64,000 nt of DNA, from contig NZ_CP031194.1 of assembly GCF_003344965.1 (NCBI RefSeq), positions 3,534,001-3,598,000 on the forward strand. Direction: 5' to 3'. Position numbers and translations under genes: made by a program. Of this stretch, positions 56,794 through 64,000 are shown piece by piece. This DNA comes from Streptomyces paludis (GTDB lineage Bacteria; Actinomycetota; Actinomycetes; Streptomycetales; Streptomycetaceae). The notes under the pieces were generated by a model, which worked only from the letters and a program-made list of their open reading frames with translations, had not been told where the DNA came from and ran no database searches. Position 1 is the first letter of the stretch. The number at the start of each line of letters is the position of its first letter.

Positions 56794-57924
56794 GTGACAC
56801 TGAGAGATGGGTATCGATTTCGGCGGGACCCTCTGGAGTTCATCGAGGACTGCGCTCGACGGAGCGAGACCGATGTGTTCCGGCTTCCGTGGGGTGCCTG
56901 GTGTGTGCGCGACACCGACCTGGCGCTCAAGGTATTGCGTGATCCGGCCTTCAACAGCGGGTTGTCCGGCTTCTTCGGGGACACGCTGCCCACACGGGCG
57001 GCCCAGGCCGGTCTCGGCCGCGCCGTTCGCGAAACGGTCCGTGCCCATGTGCCCACCTACGGCCACGACATGGCCCGGGCGGTGGACGGGATACCCGCCG
57101 TCAGCGCATGGCCCATGACCGGTCTCATGCTGGTTCACCGGGCCTCGGCGGATCTTCTTCTGCACCCTGGTGTACCCGCTTCGCTGGGGCTGCTGCTGAG
57201 GCGGTTCGTGAGGAGCGGCCTGGTCCGTTCCCCGAGGCTGAGGCACCGGGTACAGGCTGAAGCGCATCGCCTCAGGCTCGTGGAAGCGCTGACCGGACAT
57301 GTCGCGGAGCGCCGGGCGGAGAGCGTCCGGGCACCTGCCCCAAGGGATGTGCTGGACGCGGTGATCGGCGCGTGCCCCGAAGAGGTCACCGACCGGACAG
57401 CGGCGCAGCTGTACATCATGCTGGTCGTCGCAATCGTGGGGCCCTTGGGCTACACGGTGGCGTGGTCGGTGCTGCTCGCCTGCCTGCATCACCGCCCCGG
57501 GGCATCGTGGCCGTGGCCCACCGACTGGATCACGCGCGAGGCGGCACGCCACCGGCCCGTGGCGTGGATGGTCGGCCGCCGTGTCCCCTCCCCCGCCCGG
57601 TACGGCGGGGTCGACCTCCGGCCCGGCACCACCCTCTCGGTCAGCCCTTACCTGCTCCACCACGACCAGAACCGCTGGACCGACGCCCAGCGCTTCAGCC
57701 CCGAACGCTGGGGCGAACCAGCGCAGCACGGCCCCTACCTACCCTTCAGCGCGGGCCCCTTCAGCTGCGCCGGCGCGGCGGTCGCACAGACCCTCGTCAC
57801 CGCAACCGTGACCGCGCTGACCGCCGGAGCCCGTCTGTCGGTACGTGGTCGCGACATACGGACGGTGGTCACCGACGCCTCCATCCCGGGCCCCTTCGAA
57901 CTCCAGCGGGCCCCTGCCCACTGA
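56794..57924 (+). CDS. Cytochrome P450
   Basis: 376 residues from GTG 56794; an in-frame ATG at 56659 would add 45 residues. Heme-ligand loop FSAGPFSCAGAAVAQT (F-x2-G-x3-C-x-G), K-helix E-x-x-R in ITREAARHRPVAWM, and a PERW segment (FSPERWGEP) before the heme loop. The I-helix is atypical (VVAIVGPLGYTVAW instead of A-G-x-D/E-T). Slightly shorter than most bacterial P450s. No ferredoxin gene is adjacent. A 23-codon ORF with a strong ribosome site follows 27 bp later, the layout of P450-modified RiPP loci. Confidence 0.9.
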   Translation: MTLRDGYRFRRDPLEFIEDCARRSETDVFRLPWGAWCVRDTDLALKVLRDPAFNSGLSGFFGDTLPTRAAQAGLGRAVRETVRAHVPTYGHDMARAVDGIPAVSAWPMTGLMLVHRASADLLLHPGVPASLGLLLRRFVRSGLVRSPRLRHRVQAEAHRLRLVEALTGHVAERRAESVRAPAPRDVLDAVIGACPEEVTDRTAAQLYIMLVVAIVGPLGYTVAWSVLLACLHHRPGASWPWPTDWITREAARHRPVAWMVGRRVPSPARYGGVDLRPGTTLSVSPYLLHHDQNRWTDAQRFSPERWGEPAQHGPYLPFSAGPFSCAGAAVAQTLVTATVTALTAGARLSVRGRDIRTVVTDASIPGPFELQRAPAH

Positions 57925-57951
57925 AACCCCCGAGACACACGAAGGAGGTGA

Positions 57952-58023
57952 ATGGCCATGATCTCCACCCTCCGACGCATTTTCAGGAGCAGTCCCAGCA
58001 ACAGCTGGTTCCGGGCCAGCTAG
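57952..58023 (+). CDS. Candidate RiPP precursor peptide (23 residues)
   Basis: ATG 57952 is preceded by GAAGGAGGTG, the best Shine-Dalgarno sequence in the island; a second in-frame ATG lies at 57958. The peptide has a basic, amphipathic leader-like half (MISTLRRIFR) and a short Ser/Asn-rich C-terminal half with two adjacent aromatic residues (SSPSNSWFRAS). It ends at TAG 58021-58023, and a 12-bp perfect terminator follows 17 bases later. Short precursors with aromatic C-terminal cores next to one P450 are the pattern of P450-crosslinked RiPPs. That family and its product are inferred, not shown. Confidence 0.6.
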   Translation: MAMISTLRRIFRSSPSNSWFRAS

Positions 58024-58039
58024 CCCGGTCCACCTGAAC

Positions 58040-58074
58040 GGTCCGCACGTCCAGCACTGCGCGACGTGCGGACC
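58040..58074 (+). terminator. Terminator of the P450-peptide operon
   Basis: Perfect 12-bp stem GGTCCGCACGTC / GACGTGCGGACC with an 11-base loop. The arms can extend, with a bulge, into GAAC/GTTC. Confidence 0.8.
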
Positions 58075-58322
58075 ACCGTTCGAACGTGTCACGCCTACGA
58101 GGCAACTGGACAAGTCGATCAGGTTCGGCTCGCACGGTGACTGCTGCTGCGGTTCAACCCGCTTGCGCGTTTGCCGGGGAGTGAGGTCGGAAAGCCTGTG
58201 ATCCCAAGGGCGTGGGTGGATCGAGATTGCAGGAGCAATCCCGCGTGGCGCTGTGCCCATCAGTAGGCACAGCGGGTCGGGGGAGCCGGATCGGGCTGGA
58301 TGTAGCGGGATGGAAACGGGTC

Positions 58323-58342
58323 CGACTCTCCTGGGCTCCACA
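58323..58342 (+). repeat. attR-like duplicate of the tRNA-Ala 3' end
   Basis: CGACTCTCCTGGGCTCCACA, identical to 28449-28468 except A to G at position 11. The upstream bases do not form the rest of a tRNA, so this is a partial copy. Confidence 0.75.
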
Positions 58343-58347
58343 TGTTG

Positions 58348-58389
58348 AGACCCCTCCTGACCAGCGTTTCCGCAGGTCAGGAGGGGTCT
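58348..58389 (+). terminator. Terminator behind the attR-like copy
   Basis: 15-bp perfect stem AGACCCCTCCTGACC / GGTCAGGAGGGGTCT with a 12-base loop, then TCTTCTTCGCG. It carries, inverted, the 15 bases found in the loop of the tRNA-Ala terminator. From here to 58590 no gene is evident. Confidence 0.8.
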
Positions 58390-58590
58390 TCTTCGCGTTT
58401 TGGTGGGCGGCGGGTGGGCGTGGAGTTGTCGTGTGGGGGCTCGGTCCGAGGTGCATCGGCCGGTGGTGGGGCGAGGGATTCGATGGGGCGGTGAGGGGGA
58501 CGGAGTGCTTCGGTGACTTCGACCCCGCGGAGAAGATCGGCTTACCGGGCTGGGCAGAGTCGGATCCGGTCGGCGCCGGCCGGATTCGGA

Positions 58591-59970
58591 TCAGGTTGTC
58601 CTGCGGCGGCGCACCGTCCGGCGTATCGCTGTCGGTGCGAATCCGGCGGCGGTGCTCAGCAGTACGGCTCCCGCGGCCAGCAGTGTGGCGCGCCAGGGCC
58701 AGGTGTCGCCGGACAGTTCCAGGTGGGCGGAGGGGTATTCGGAGAACTTCGCGGTGACCAGGGCTGTCCGGCGGTCGGCGTGTGCGGCCAGGTCGCGCAG
58801 TACCGGGTCGAAGCCGAACTCCGCGGGCCGCTTTCCCCCGCCGGGTAGCTCGACGGCGAGTCCGTTGCGCCGTGCCCAGGTGCGCAGTGGTGCGGTGACG
58901 GCTTCGGGGCCGGTGACGCCGGGGACGACGAAGCGGTCCACCCCGTGGGTGCCGCCGGTTGCCGCGCGGGTGACGAGGACCAGTCCGTGGCGGGTGGTGA
59001 CGGTGTCGCGGGAGCCGAGGACGACCGTGCGTGTCGCGAAGGACACCCCGCCGTACGCCTCGAAGGCCGCTGCGGCGTCGATCTCGCCGACACCGTCGAC
59101 CAGGCCGATACCGGTGGTGGGGCGCAGCCAGGGGAAGGCGGCGTTGAGCGCGTAGGGAAGGTCGCCGATCGCCAGGTGGTTGGCCGGGATCGCGGTGGGC
59201 CCGTCCGGGGTCCAGCCCGGGTACGACAGGTCCGCGCCGATACGGGCGGCCTCGCTTCTGCCCGCCATTTCCTCGACGACCTTCAGGGCGCCGACGGTGC
59301 CGGAGGTGATGCCCGCGGTGGTGGTCACCCGCTTGTCCTCGACGTACCGTTCGCCGCGTTTCCAGTGCACCTGGGGGTAATCGCGTTCCAGGGAGGCGAT
59401 GTTGGACCAGAAGGAGGTCGCGTCGCGGCCGTCCAGCAGGCCGGAGGCGGCCAGCAGTTCAGAGCCCGCGCAGACACCGAGGACATGGGCGCCCTTGCGG
59501 TGGCGTTCGACGATCCACCGGCGCAGCGGCTGCTCCTCGTCGGCGGCGGGGGCGGTGACCGCCGGCACGACCACCACATCGGGCTCCGGCAGTGTGCCAC
59601 TCTCCACTTCCGCCAGGGTGTGGTCGGGGAGCAGGTGCGCGCCGCCGGACATCGGGGAGACGCGGCGCTCGGCGGCGACGGTGTAGACGAAGAACTTCTC
59701 CGACTCGGCGAACACCTGGTAGGGCGCCAGGACGTCGGTGGTCACGGAGCCTTCGTTGCTGACGGCCACCGCCACCGTGATACGGCCCTGCGGCACCGCC
59801 CGGGCCTGTGGCAGGGACCGGACGTCGGGGGCGGGGGCGAAGCTGTCGGCCATGGACGCGTTCACCCCCGCGAAGGCGATACCGGCGAACGATGCCACGG
59901 ACAGCACCGTGCCCATCAGGGCCCAGCCGGTGCGGCGTACCACCCGGCGGGCTCTGCTCATCTCGGACAC
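58591..59970 (-). CDS. Membrane-anchored DJ-1/PfpI (GATase1-like) protein
   Basis: 459 residues. GTG 59970 has GGAG eight bases upstream; ATG 59961 is an alternative. An N-terminal membrane helix (TGWALMGTVLSVASFAGIAFAG) precedes a DJ-1/PfpI domain at about 65-270 with the nucleophile elbow GVCAGSELLAASGLLDG (Cys). A further ~150 residues follow and a C-terminal helix (ATLLAAGAVLLSTAAGFAP). The catalytic-type Cys is present but the activity is unknown. Directly downstream of a GlxA-type regulator that contains the same domain, so the pair is probably functionally linked. Confidence 0.82.
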   Translation of the reverse strand: MSEMSRARRVVRRTGWALMGTVLSVASFAGIAFAGVNASMADSFAPAPDVRSLPQARAVPQGRITVAVAVSNEGSVTTDVLAPYQVFAESEKFFVYTVAAERRVSPMSGGAHLLPDHTLAEVESGTLPEPDVVVVPAVTAPAADEEQPLRRWIVERHRKGAHVLGVCAGSELLAASGLLDGRDATSFWSNIASLERDYPQVHWKRGERYVEDKRVTTTAGITSGTVGALKVVEEMAGRSEAARIGADLSYPGWTPDGPTAIPANHLAIGDLPYALNAAFPWLRPTTGIGLVDGVGEIDAAAAFEAYGGVSFATRTVVLGSRDTVTTRHGLVLVTRAATGGTHGVDRFVVPGVTGPEAVTAPLRTWARRNGLAVELPGGGKRPAEFGFDPVLRDLAAHADRRTALVTAKFSEYPSAHLELSGDTWPWRATLLAAGAVLLSTAAGFAPTAIRRTVRRRRTT

Positions 59971-60008
59971 AACAGTTCTCCATACGTTCGTGGGGTGTGC
60001 GGTCGCGG

Positions 60009-60980
60009 TCAGGCCGTCGGCCGGAGCTGTTCGCGCAGCCGGGAGGGCGAGGCGCCGAAGGCTTCGGCGACCAGGCGGCGCAGCTGGCGCGCGTCGCGGA
60101 AGCCGCAGCGGGCCGCGATCGCCTCCACCGTCAGTTCGGTGTCGGCCAGCAGGGTGCGGGCGCGCTCCAGGCGCAGCCGGCGCTGGTACGCGAGCGGGGT
60201 GATCCCGGTGGACGCGGTGAAGGCCCGGGTCAGACCGCGCGGGGACAGGTGGGCGAGCGCGGCGAGTTCCGGCAGGGTCGGGGCGGCGTCCAGGTTCTGG
60301 GCGAGATGATCCTGTACCCGGTGGACCGCGGGCTGGACGTGGTCGCGGTAGCGCAGGAACGGGCTGATCTGTGCGGCGTCGCCGTCCCGCCGCAGGTACA
60401 GCACCAGCTCGCGGACGACCGCCGCGGTCAGCTCCGGGCCGTGGTCGCGTTCGACAAGGGAGAGGGCGAGGTCGATGCCCGAGGAGACACCCGCGCTGGT
60501 ACTGATCCGGCCGTCGTGGACGTAGAGCGCCGCCTCGCGGACGCGGGCAGCCGGATACCGCTCGCGCATCGCCGCGGTGAGCGACCAGTGGGTGGTGCAC
60601 GCGCGGCCGTCCAGGAGGCCGGCCTCGCCCAGGACGGCGGCGCCGGTGCACACGGACGCCAGCCGGGCGCCCGCGGCGAAGGCGTCCCGTACCCAGCGCA
60701 CGGCGGCCGGAGGCACCAGCCGGTCGGATCCGGTCAGCCGGGGCCCCGGGACGAGGACCAGGTCCCCACGCTCCGCCCGTGTCGTCGGCAACGGTGACAA
60801 GCCGGCCAGCCGCAGCCCCTGCGCCGACCGTACGCTCTCCGTCTCGGCGGCGTATTCCAGCCGATAACCGGCTCCCAGCTGGGCCGCGGTGTCGAAGACC
60901 TGGACCGGGCCGCCGAGATCCAGCAGGTTCACTTCGGGCAGTACCAGGACGATCACACGCCCGTTTCTCGTATCGCTCAC
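60009..60980 (-). CDS. GlxA-family transcriptional regulator (DJ-1 domain + AraC HTH)
   Basis: 323 residues. The N-terminal DJ-1/PfpI-like sensor (VIVLVLPEVNLLDLGGPVQV, then ASVCTGAAVLGEAGLLDGRA at about 108-127) and C-terminal AraC/XylS DNA-binding domain (LPELAALAHLSPRGLTRAFT, ERARTLLADTELTVEAIAAR, CGFRDARQLRRL) are clear. 38 bp upstream of the membrane DJ-1 gene and probably its regulator. ATG start. Confidence 0.9.
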   Translation of the reverse strand: MSDTRNGRVIVLVLPEVNLLDLGGPVQVFDTAAQLGAGYRLEYAAETESVRSAQGLRLAGLSPLPTTRAERGDLVLVPGPRLTGSDRLVPPAAVRWVRDAFAAGARLASVCTGAAVLGEAGLLDGRACTTHWSLTAAMRERYPAARVREAALYVHDGRISTSAGVSSGIDLALSLVERDHGPELTAAVVRELVLYLRRDGDAAQISPFLRYRDHVQPAVHRVQDHLAQNLDAAPTLPELAALAHLSPRGLTRAFTASTGITPLAYQRRLRLERARTLLADTELTVEAIAARCGFRDARQLRRLVAEAFGASPSRLREQLRPTA

Positions 60981-61123
60981 TTCTTCAACGTAAGCGAGGA
61001 GAAGGGCGCCGACGAGGCGTCGTGGTGCCCCGCACCGGACAGATCCGGCACTTGCTGAGTGATGGTCCGCCGCCGCGGGTCATCGTGCCGCGACCACGGG
61101 CCTGTCCAGCAGCCCGGGGCCTG

Positions 61124-61702
61124 TCAGGCCGCGTGGGGGCGCAGGTGGGCGGCGCTGCGTCCCAGTCGGACGGCTCCGACCAGCGGGATCACCATGGCGA
61201 TCAGGAGTATGCCGATGAGTTGCGCGGCACCGAGGCCACCGGTGAGAACGAACAGCGCGGCAGCCGCGGGGATCACCAGGAAGGGTGAGAAGGCGCAGAG
61301 GACGCCCAGGTGCTTGTCCCGCCTGGTCCATGCCGGCGAGCGCCAGATCCGCACGGAGGCGATGATGGCCACGACGATGCCGATGCCGAGGATCTCGAAG
61401 AGCGGGGCGGCCACCACCATCAGGACCAGGGTCAGCTTGGTGCGCGCGCTGCTTTCCGGCTGAAGCGGATTGACGCCGGGCTCTTCGGCGATCGCGGCGG
61501 CGGCGATCTCCCGGGGGGTGCCGAGCTGGTCCAGAGCCTGCTGGACCGCCGCGTCATCGGCATCCCGCGGCAGTACGGACTCGATGTGCTCGCGAAGGTC
61601 TGTCACCAGGTCACCGCGCCGGTCGCCGGACAGCACCGCCGCCTCCCTGTCGACCGAGGCCAGGTACGTGCGAACCAGCGGGTGGGTCAGGGCGTCGCTC
61701 AT
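61124..61702 (-). CDS. HAAS (DUF1700-type) domain membrane protein
   Basis: 192 residues. N-terminal HAAS segment VRTYLASVDREAAVLSGDRR then GDLVTDLREHIESVL and ALDQLGTPREIAAAA, which typically partners a PadR regulator. About three to four helices follow (TLVLMVVAAPLFEILGIGIVVAIIA; VIPAAAALFVLTGGLGAAQLIGILLIAMVIPLVG). Its ATG overlaps the PadR gene stop by four bases. Likely a PadR-linked signalling protein controlling the ABC permease next door (inference). Confidence 0.85.
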   Translation of the reverse strand: MSDALTHPLVRTYLASVDREAAVLSGDRRGDLVTDLREHIESVLPRDADDAAVQQALDQLGTPREIAAAAIAEEPGVNPLQPESSARTKLTLVLMVVAAPLFEILGIGIVVAIIASVRIWRSPAWTRRDKHLGVLCAFSPFLVIPAAAALFVLTGGLGAAQLIGILLIAMVIPLVGAVRLGRSAAHLRPHAA

Positions 61703-62073
61703 GATTCAGCTCCCGGAACGAGGAAACGGTCAACGGCATTACGGAAACCGGGCCAGTGCCCGGAGAACTCCTCCAGGGCCTGCCGGCCCTGGTCGGTCAG
61801 TTCGTAGTACTTGCGAGGCGGGCCGGTGGCCGACTCCACCAGGAACGTGTCCGCCAGGCCGCTTCTGCGCAGACGGGACAGCAGCGGATACAACGTCCCC
61901 TGGCTGGTCGCCATGACCGGTGTATCCGCGAGAGCCTCCAGCAGCTCCACCCCGTAACGCGGCCTGTCGCGCAGCAACGCCAGGACGCAGTACTCCAGCA
62001 CGCCCTTGCGGAGCTGGCTCACACCGCGGGCCTCCGCGTCTTCTCTTGCATTGCCAGCTACCATGCAATGCAT
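61699..62073 (-). CDS. PadR-family transcriptional regulator
   Basis: 124 residues from ATG 62073; ATG 62064 would give 121. Winged helix: LRKGVLEYCVLALLRDRPRYGVELLEAL, then TSQGTLYPLLSRLRRSGL and RKYYELTDQGRQALEEF. It heads the padR-HAAS operon and lies beside an FtsX-type permease on the same strand, a common PadR target arrangement. An inverted repeat over the start region may be its own operator. Confidence 0.92.
   Translation of the reverse strand: MHCMVAGNAREDAEARGVSQLRKGVLEYCVLALLRDRPRYGVELLEALADTPVMATSQGTLYPLLSRLRRSGLADTFLVESATGPPRKYYELTDQGRQALEEFSGHWPGFRNAVDRFLVPGAES
62048..62071. promoter_or_regulatory. Inverted repeat over the padR start (possible PadR operator)
   Basis: GCATTGC (62048-62054) and GCAATGC (62065-62071) with a 10-base spacer, a two-turn dyad typical of PadR-type operators. 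It overlaps the initiation codons, suggesting autoregulation. Confidence 0.45.
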
Positions 62074-62163
62074 ACTACCCGAACGGGAGCCGGAGCGGGA
62101 GCCGGAGTCGGCAGGGAGGGGCGGGGCCGGAGCGATGCTCCAGCGGGAACGTCCGGTTCTCGG

Positions 62164-64000
62164 TCATTCGGTGCGCAGGGCTGTCGTGGTTCTGGCTCTG
62201 GCGGCCCAGCAGGCCGGGGGCAGGGCGCCCAGGGTGGCGATGAGCAGGCCGCCGAGGGTGAGTGGCAGCAGGTGGGCTCCGTCGTACACGGCGAGGACGG
62301 AGTCGGGGAGGCGGAGCCCGGCGCTGTCGGCCATCGCGGGGATGACCCGGCCGTGCAGGGCCACGCCGAGCGGTACGCCCGCGGTGCCCGCGGCCAGGCC
62401 GGTCAGTGCTACCGAGGTGAGGACCATTGCGACGGTCTGCCGGGGGGTCATGCCGAGCGCTTTGTGGATGCCGAGTTCCCGGACGCGTTCGCGGGTGTCG
62501 AGCAGGACACCGCCCAGCACGCCGAGCGCGGCGACCGCGACGAGCATCAGGGTCAGGAGCGCGGACAGGGCGTTGAGGGTGACGATCATGCCGCTGCCGC
62601 GGTCGGGGCCGCCGGCCATCGCGGTGACGTGCAGCGGGGTCAGTTCCTTGTTCAGCGACTCGACATAACTGCCCACGTCCGTACCGGACATGACCGCGAT
62701 GTGGTGGCTGATGTCCGCCAGGTCCGCGGGTGCGGCGGTGAGGTTCGCCGCGTCGGTGAAGACCCGCATGCCGTCGTAGCGCGGGTCGAGGACCTCGCCG
62801 ACGATCCGGACCGTGACGGGATCGCCCAGGCCGTTCAGGGTGACGGTGTCCCCGGTCCCGGTGCCGGTGGCGGCCAGGAAGCCGGTCGGGACCACGGCCT
62901 CGCCGGGCCGGTCGAACCAGCGGCCGGAGACCATCGTGTAGCCGCCCCAGGACGCGTCGCCGGTGAAGGCGGTCACGGCGGTGGTGCCGGGGACGCCGGA
63001 GACGGTCGCCCGGGCCGTTCCGGCGCTGTAGTGCTTCCCGGTCCCGGAGTTGGCCCCGATCACGGCCGCGACCTCCGCCGGATCGGCGGCGGGCCGCTCG
63101 GCGTCGGGCCGCGCGCCGGGGGCCTCGGGGGCCGGTCCGCCGGGCCCGGTCCTCGGCGGCGGCGCGGCCACCGTCACATCGGCGGCGTCATGCGCCCTGG
63201 CCTTCGCCACCTCGCCGAGCGAGGCGCCCATCCCCACGGTGAAGGTGACGGCGACCGTGCCGAACAGCACCGCGGTCCCCATCATCAGCGCGCGGGCGGG
63301 CCGCGCGAAGGGCCGGGCCAGCCCCAGGGCGACCGGCAGGCCGAGCGGCCTCGGCAGCGGCAGCCGGCCGGCCAGGCGGACCGACCGGCGGACCGCCCAG
63401 CTGCCGCGTCCCGCCGCCGCGGTACGCCCGACGGCGAGCGCGTCGGCCGTACGGAGCCGCCCGGCGCGCCAGGCGCTCGCCCACGCGGTCGCCGTGACCA
63501 GAGCAAGCATTCCGGCGATCACCGTCAGGTCGACCCAGGGGGCGACGCCCGGGGTCGGGGAGCCGTAGACCTCTCCGGTCCCGGCCAGTACGGGTACGGC
63601 GAGCAGATGCCCGGCCGGGACCCCGAGCGCCGTGCCGACGGCGGCCGGGACCAGCGCCTGGCCGACGTAGGCGCGGACGACCTGGGCCGGGGTGAAGCCG
63701 ACGGCCTTGAGGATGCCGATCCGGCGGGTCGCCGTGCCGACGGCCGACGCGACGACATTGCCGACGACGAGTACGGACATGACCAGGCCCAGAACCCCGA
63801 ACGCGATGAGGAACGGCACGTAGAGGGCGGTCTCGCGCTCGGCGCTCTTCCTGACGGTGAGCCAGGACTGTTCGCCACGGGCCGCGCCCGGCGGCAGGTC
63901 CGCCGTCACGGCCGCCCGGCCCGCCGCGATCCGCGCGGCCGTGTCCGCGCCATCGAAGCGGTAGAGCATCTGATAGCCGCCGCTGCCGGGCGCGGTGAGC
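62164..64000 (-). CDS. FtsX-like ABC transporter permease (5' end outside the window)
   Basis: The frame is open to the window edge; about 612 residues are visible. Two MacB/FtsX-type permease repeats: first with IAFGVLGLVMSVLVVGNVVA, then GILKAVGFTPAQVVRAYVG and WVDLTVIAGMLALVTATAW; second with LTLMLVAVAALGVLGGVLLD, RVRELGIHKALGMTPRQTVA and a final LLPLTLGGLLIATLGALPPA. Between them is an extracytoplasmic segment (AFTGDASWGGYTMVSGRWFD region). The motif GIxKAxGMTPxQ occurs in both halves, as in full-length FtsX permeases. The ATPase partner is presumably beyond the window. Confidence 0.9.
   Translation of the reverse strand, partial: LTAPGSGGYQMLYRFDGADTAARIAAGRAAVTADLPPGAARGEQSWLTVRKSAERETALYVPFLIAFGVLGLVMSVLVVGNVVASAVGTATRRIGILKAVGFTPAQVVRAYVGQALVPAAVGTALGVPAGHLLAVPVLAGTGEVYGSPTPGVAPWVDLTVIAGMLALVTATAWASAWRAGRLRTADALAVGRTAAAGRGSWAVRRSVRLAGRLPLPRPLGLPVALGLARPFARPARALMMGTAVLFGTVAVTFTVGMGASLGEVAKARAHDAADVTVAAPPPRTGPGGPAPEAPGARPDAERPAADPAEVAAVIGANSGTGKHYSAGTARATVSGVPGTTAVTAFTGDASWGGYTMVSGRWFDRPGEAVVPTGFLAATGTGTGDTVTLNGLGDPVTVRIVGEVLDPRYDGMRVFTDAANLTAAPADLADISHHIAVMSGTDVGSYVESLNKELTPLHVTAMAGGPDRGSGMIVTLNALSALLTLMLVAVAALGVLGGVLLDTRERVRELGIHKALGMTPRQTVAMVLTSVALTGLAAGTAGVPLGVALHGRVIPAMADSAGLRLPDSVLAVYDGAHLLPLTLGGLLIATLGALPPACWAARARTTTALRTE

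Larger units (their letters stand above)
28449..58342. mobile_element. Integrated genomic island at tRNA-Ala (about 29.9 kb)
   Basis: Bounded by a 20-bp direct repeat with one mismatch (28449-28468, the tRNA 3' end, and 58323-58342). A tyrosine integrase gene lies just inside the left end. Contents are accessory: HNH nuclease, plasmid-type ParB, dyad repeat, IS elements, truncated genes, stress cargo, CRISPR remnant, Rhs-type toxin and a P450 unit. No conjugation (TraB/FtsK-like), RepSA-like or phage structural genes are seen, so it looks like a decayed integrative element or a composite of more than one. Its boundaries are inferred from the repeat. Confidence 0.72.

Noticed and set aside
58294..58342. 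A second tRNA gene at the right island end
   Set aside because: Only the T-arm/acceptor 3' end matches; no anticodon arm or D-arm can be folded upstream.

Overview
The window is high-GC DNA carrying the replication-origin region of a Streptomyces chromosome. The gene order sigM / anti-sigma / trxB-trxA / parB-parA / rsmG / khpB(jag) / yidC / yidD / rnpA / rpmH / dnaA / oriC / dnaN / gnd / recF / dciA / gyrB / gyrA / DUF3566 / tRNA-Ile is the standard Streptomyces oriC neighbourhood. Further support comes from the 16-bp parS palindromes (TGTTTCACGTGAAACA type), the TTGTCCACA-type DnaA boxes, a SigR-type promoter before trxB, and frequent GTG starts. No species is assigned.

1-28.4 kb is the conserved core. 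Redox and envelope-stress genes (sigM, its anti-sigma factor, trxBA) lie left of the partition genes parAB, with four parS sites within about 5.3 kb. The ribosome/RNase P/membrane-insertion operon (rpmH-rnpA-yidD-yidC-khpB-rsmG) reads away from dnaA. The dnaA-dnaN gap holds a DnaA-box cluster (oriC). dnaN, gnd, recF, dciA, gyrB and gyrA read rightwards. After tRNA-Ile come a short DLW-39 type peptide gene, a secreted or membrane-anchored hypothetical, a Ser/Thr protein kinase, an HTH protein and tRNA-Ala(UGC).

28.45-58.34 kb looks like an integrated, partly decayed genomic island. The last 20 bp of tRNA-Ala and its flank recur at 58323-58342 with one mismatch (attL/attR-like). A tyrosine integrase starts about 100 bp inside the left end, but an in-frame TAA interrupts it. 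A second, N-terminal integrase scrap lies at about 54.7 kb. Left-end genes: HNH endonuclease, a coiled-coil protein, a large dyad repeat, a plasmid-type ParB and a frameshifted OB-fold-like protein. Cargo: an RsbQ-RsbP-STAS energy-stress partner-switching cassette, stress-type genes (CsbD, PLD/cardiolipin synthase, small hydrophobic proteins, pentapeptide repeat, SRPBCC), an IS5-family element, an ImmA/IrrE peptidase with a truncated membrane partner, a three-repeat orphan type I-E CRISPR array, and a 2049-residue Rhs/YD-repeat protein with a C-terminal phospholipase A2-like domain followed by a polytopic membrane protein. At the right end a kinase-like gene is divergent from a cytochrome P450, which is followed within 27 bp by a 23-codon ORF with a perfect ribosome binding site and its own terminator. 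This last unit is a candidate P450-modified RiPP locus and the best candidate here for an undescribed system.

58.4-64 kb appears to be chromosome again: a membrane-anchored DJ-1/PfpI protein with a GlxA-type regulator, a PadR/HAAS-domain pair and the incomplete start of an FtsX-type ABC permease.
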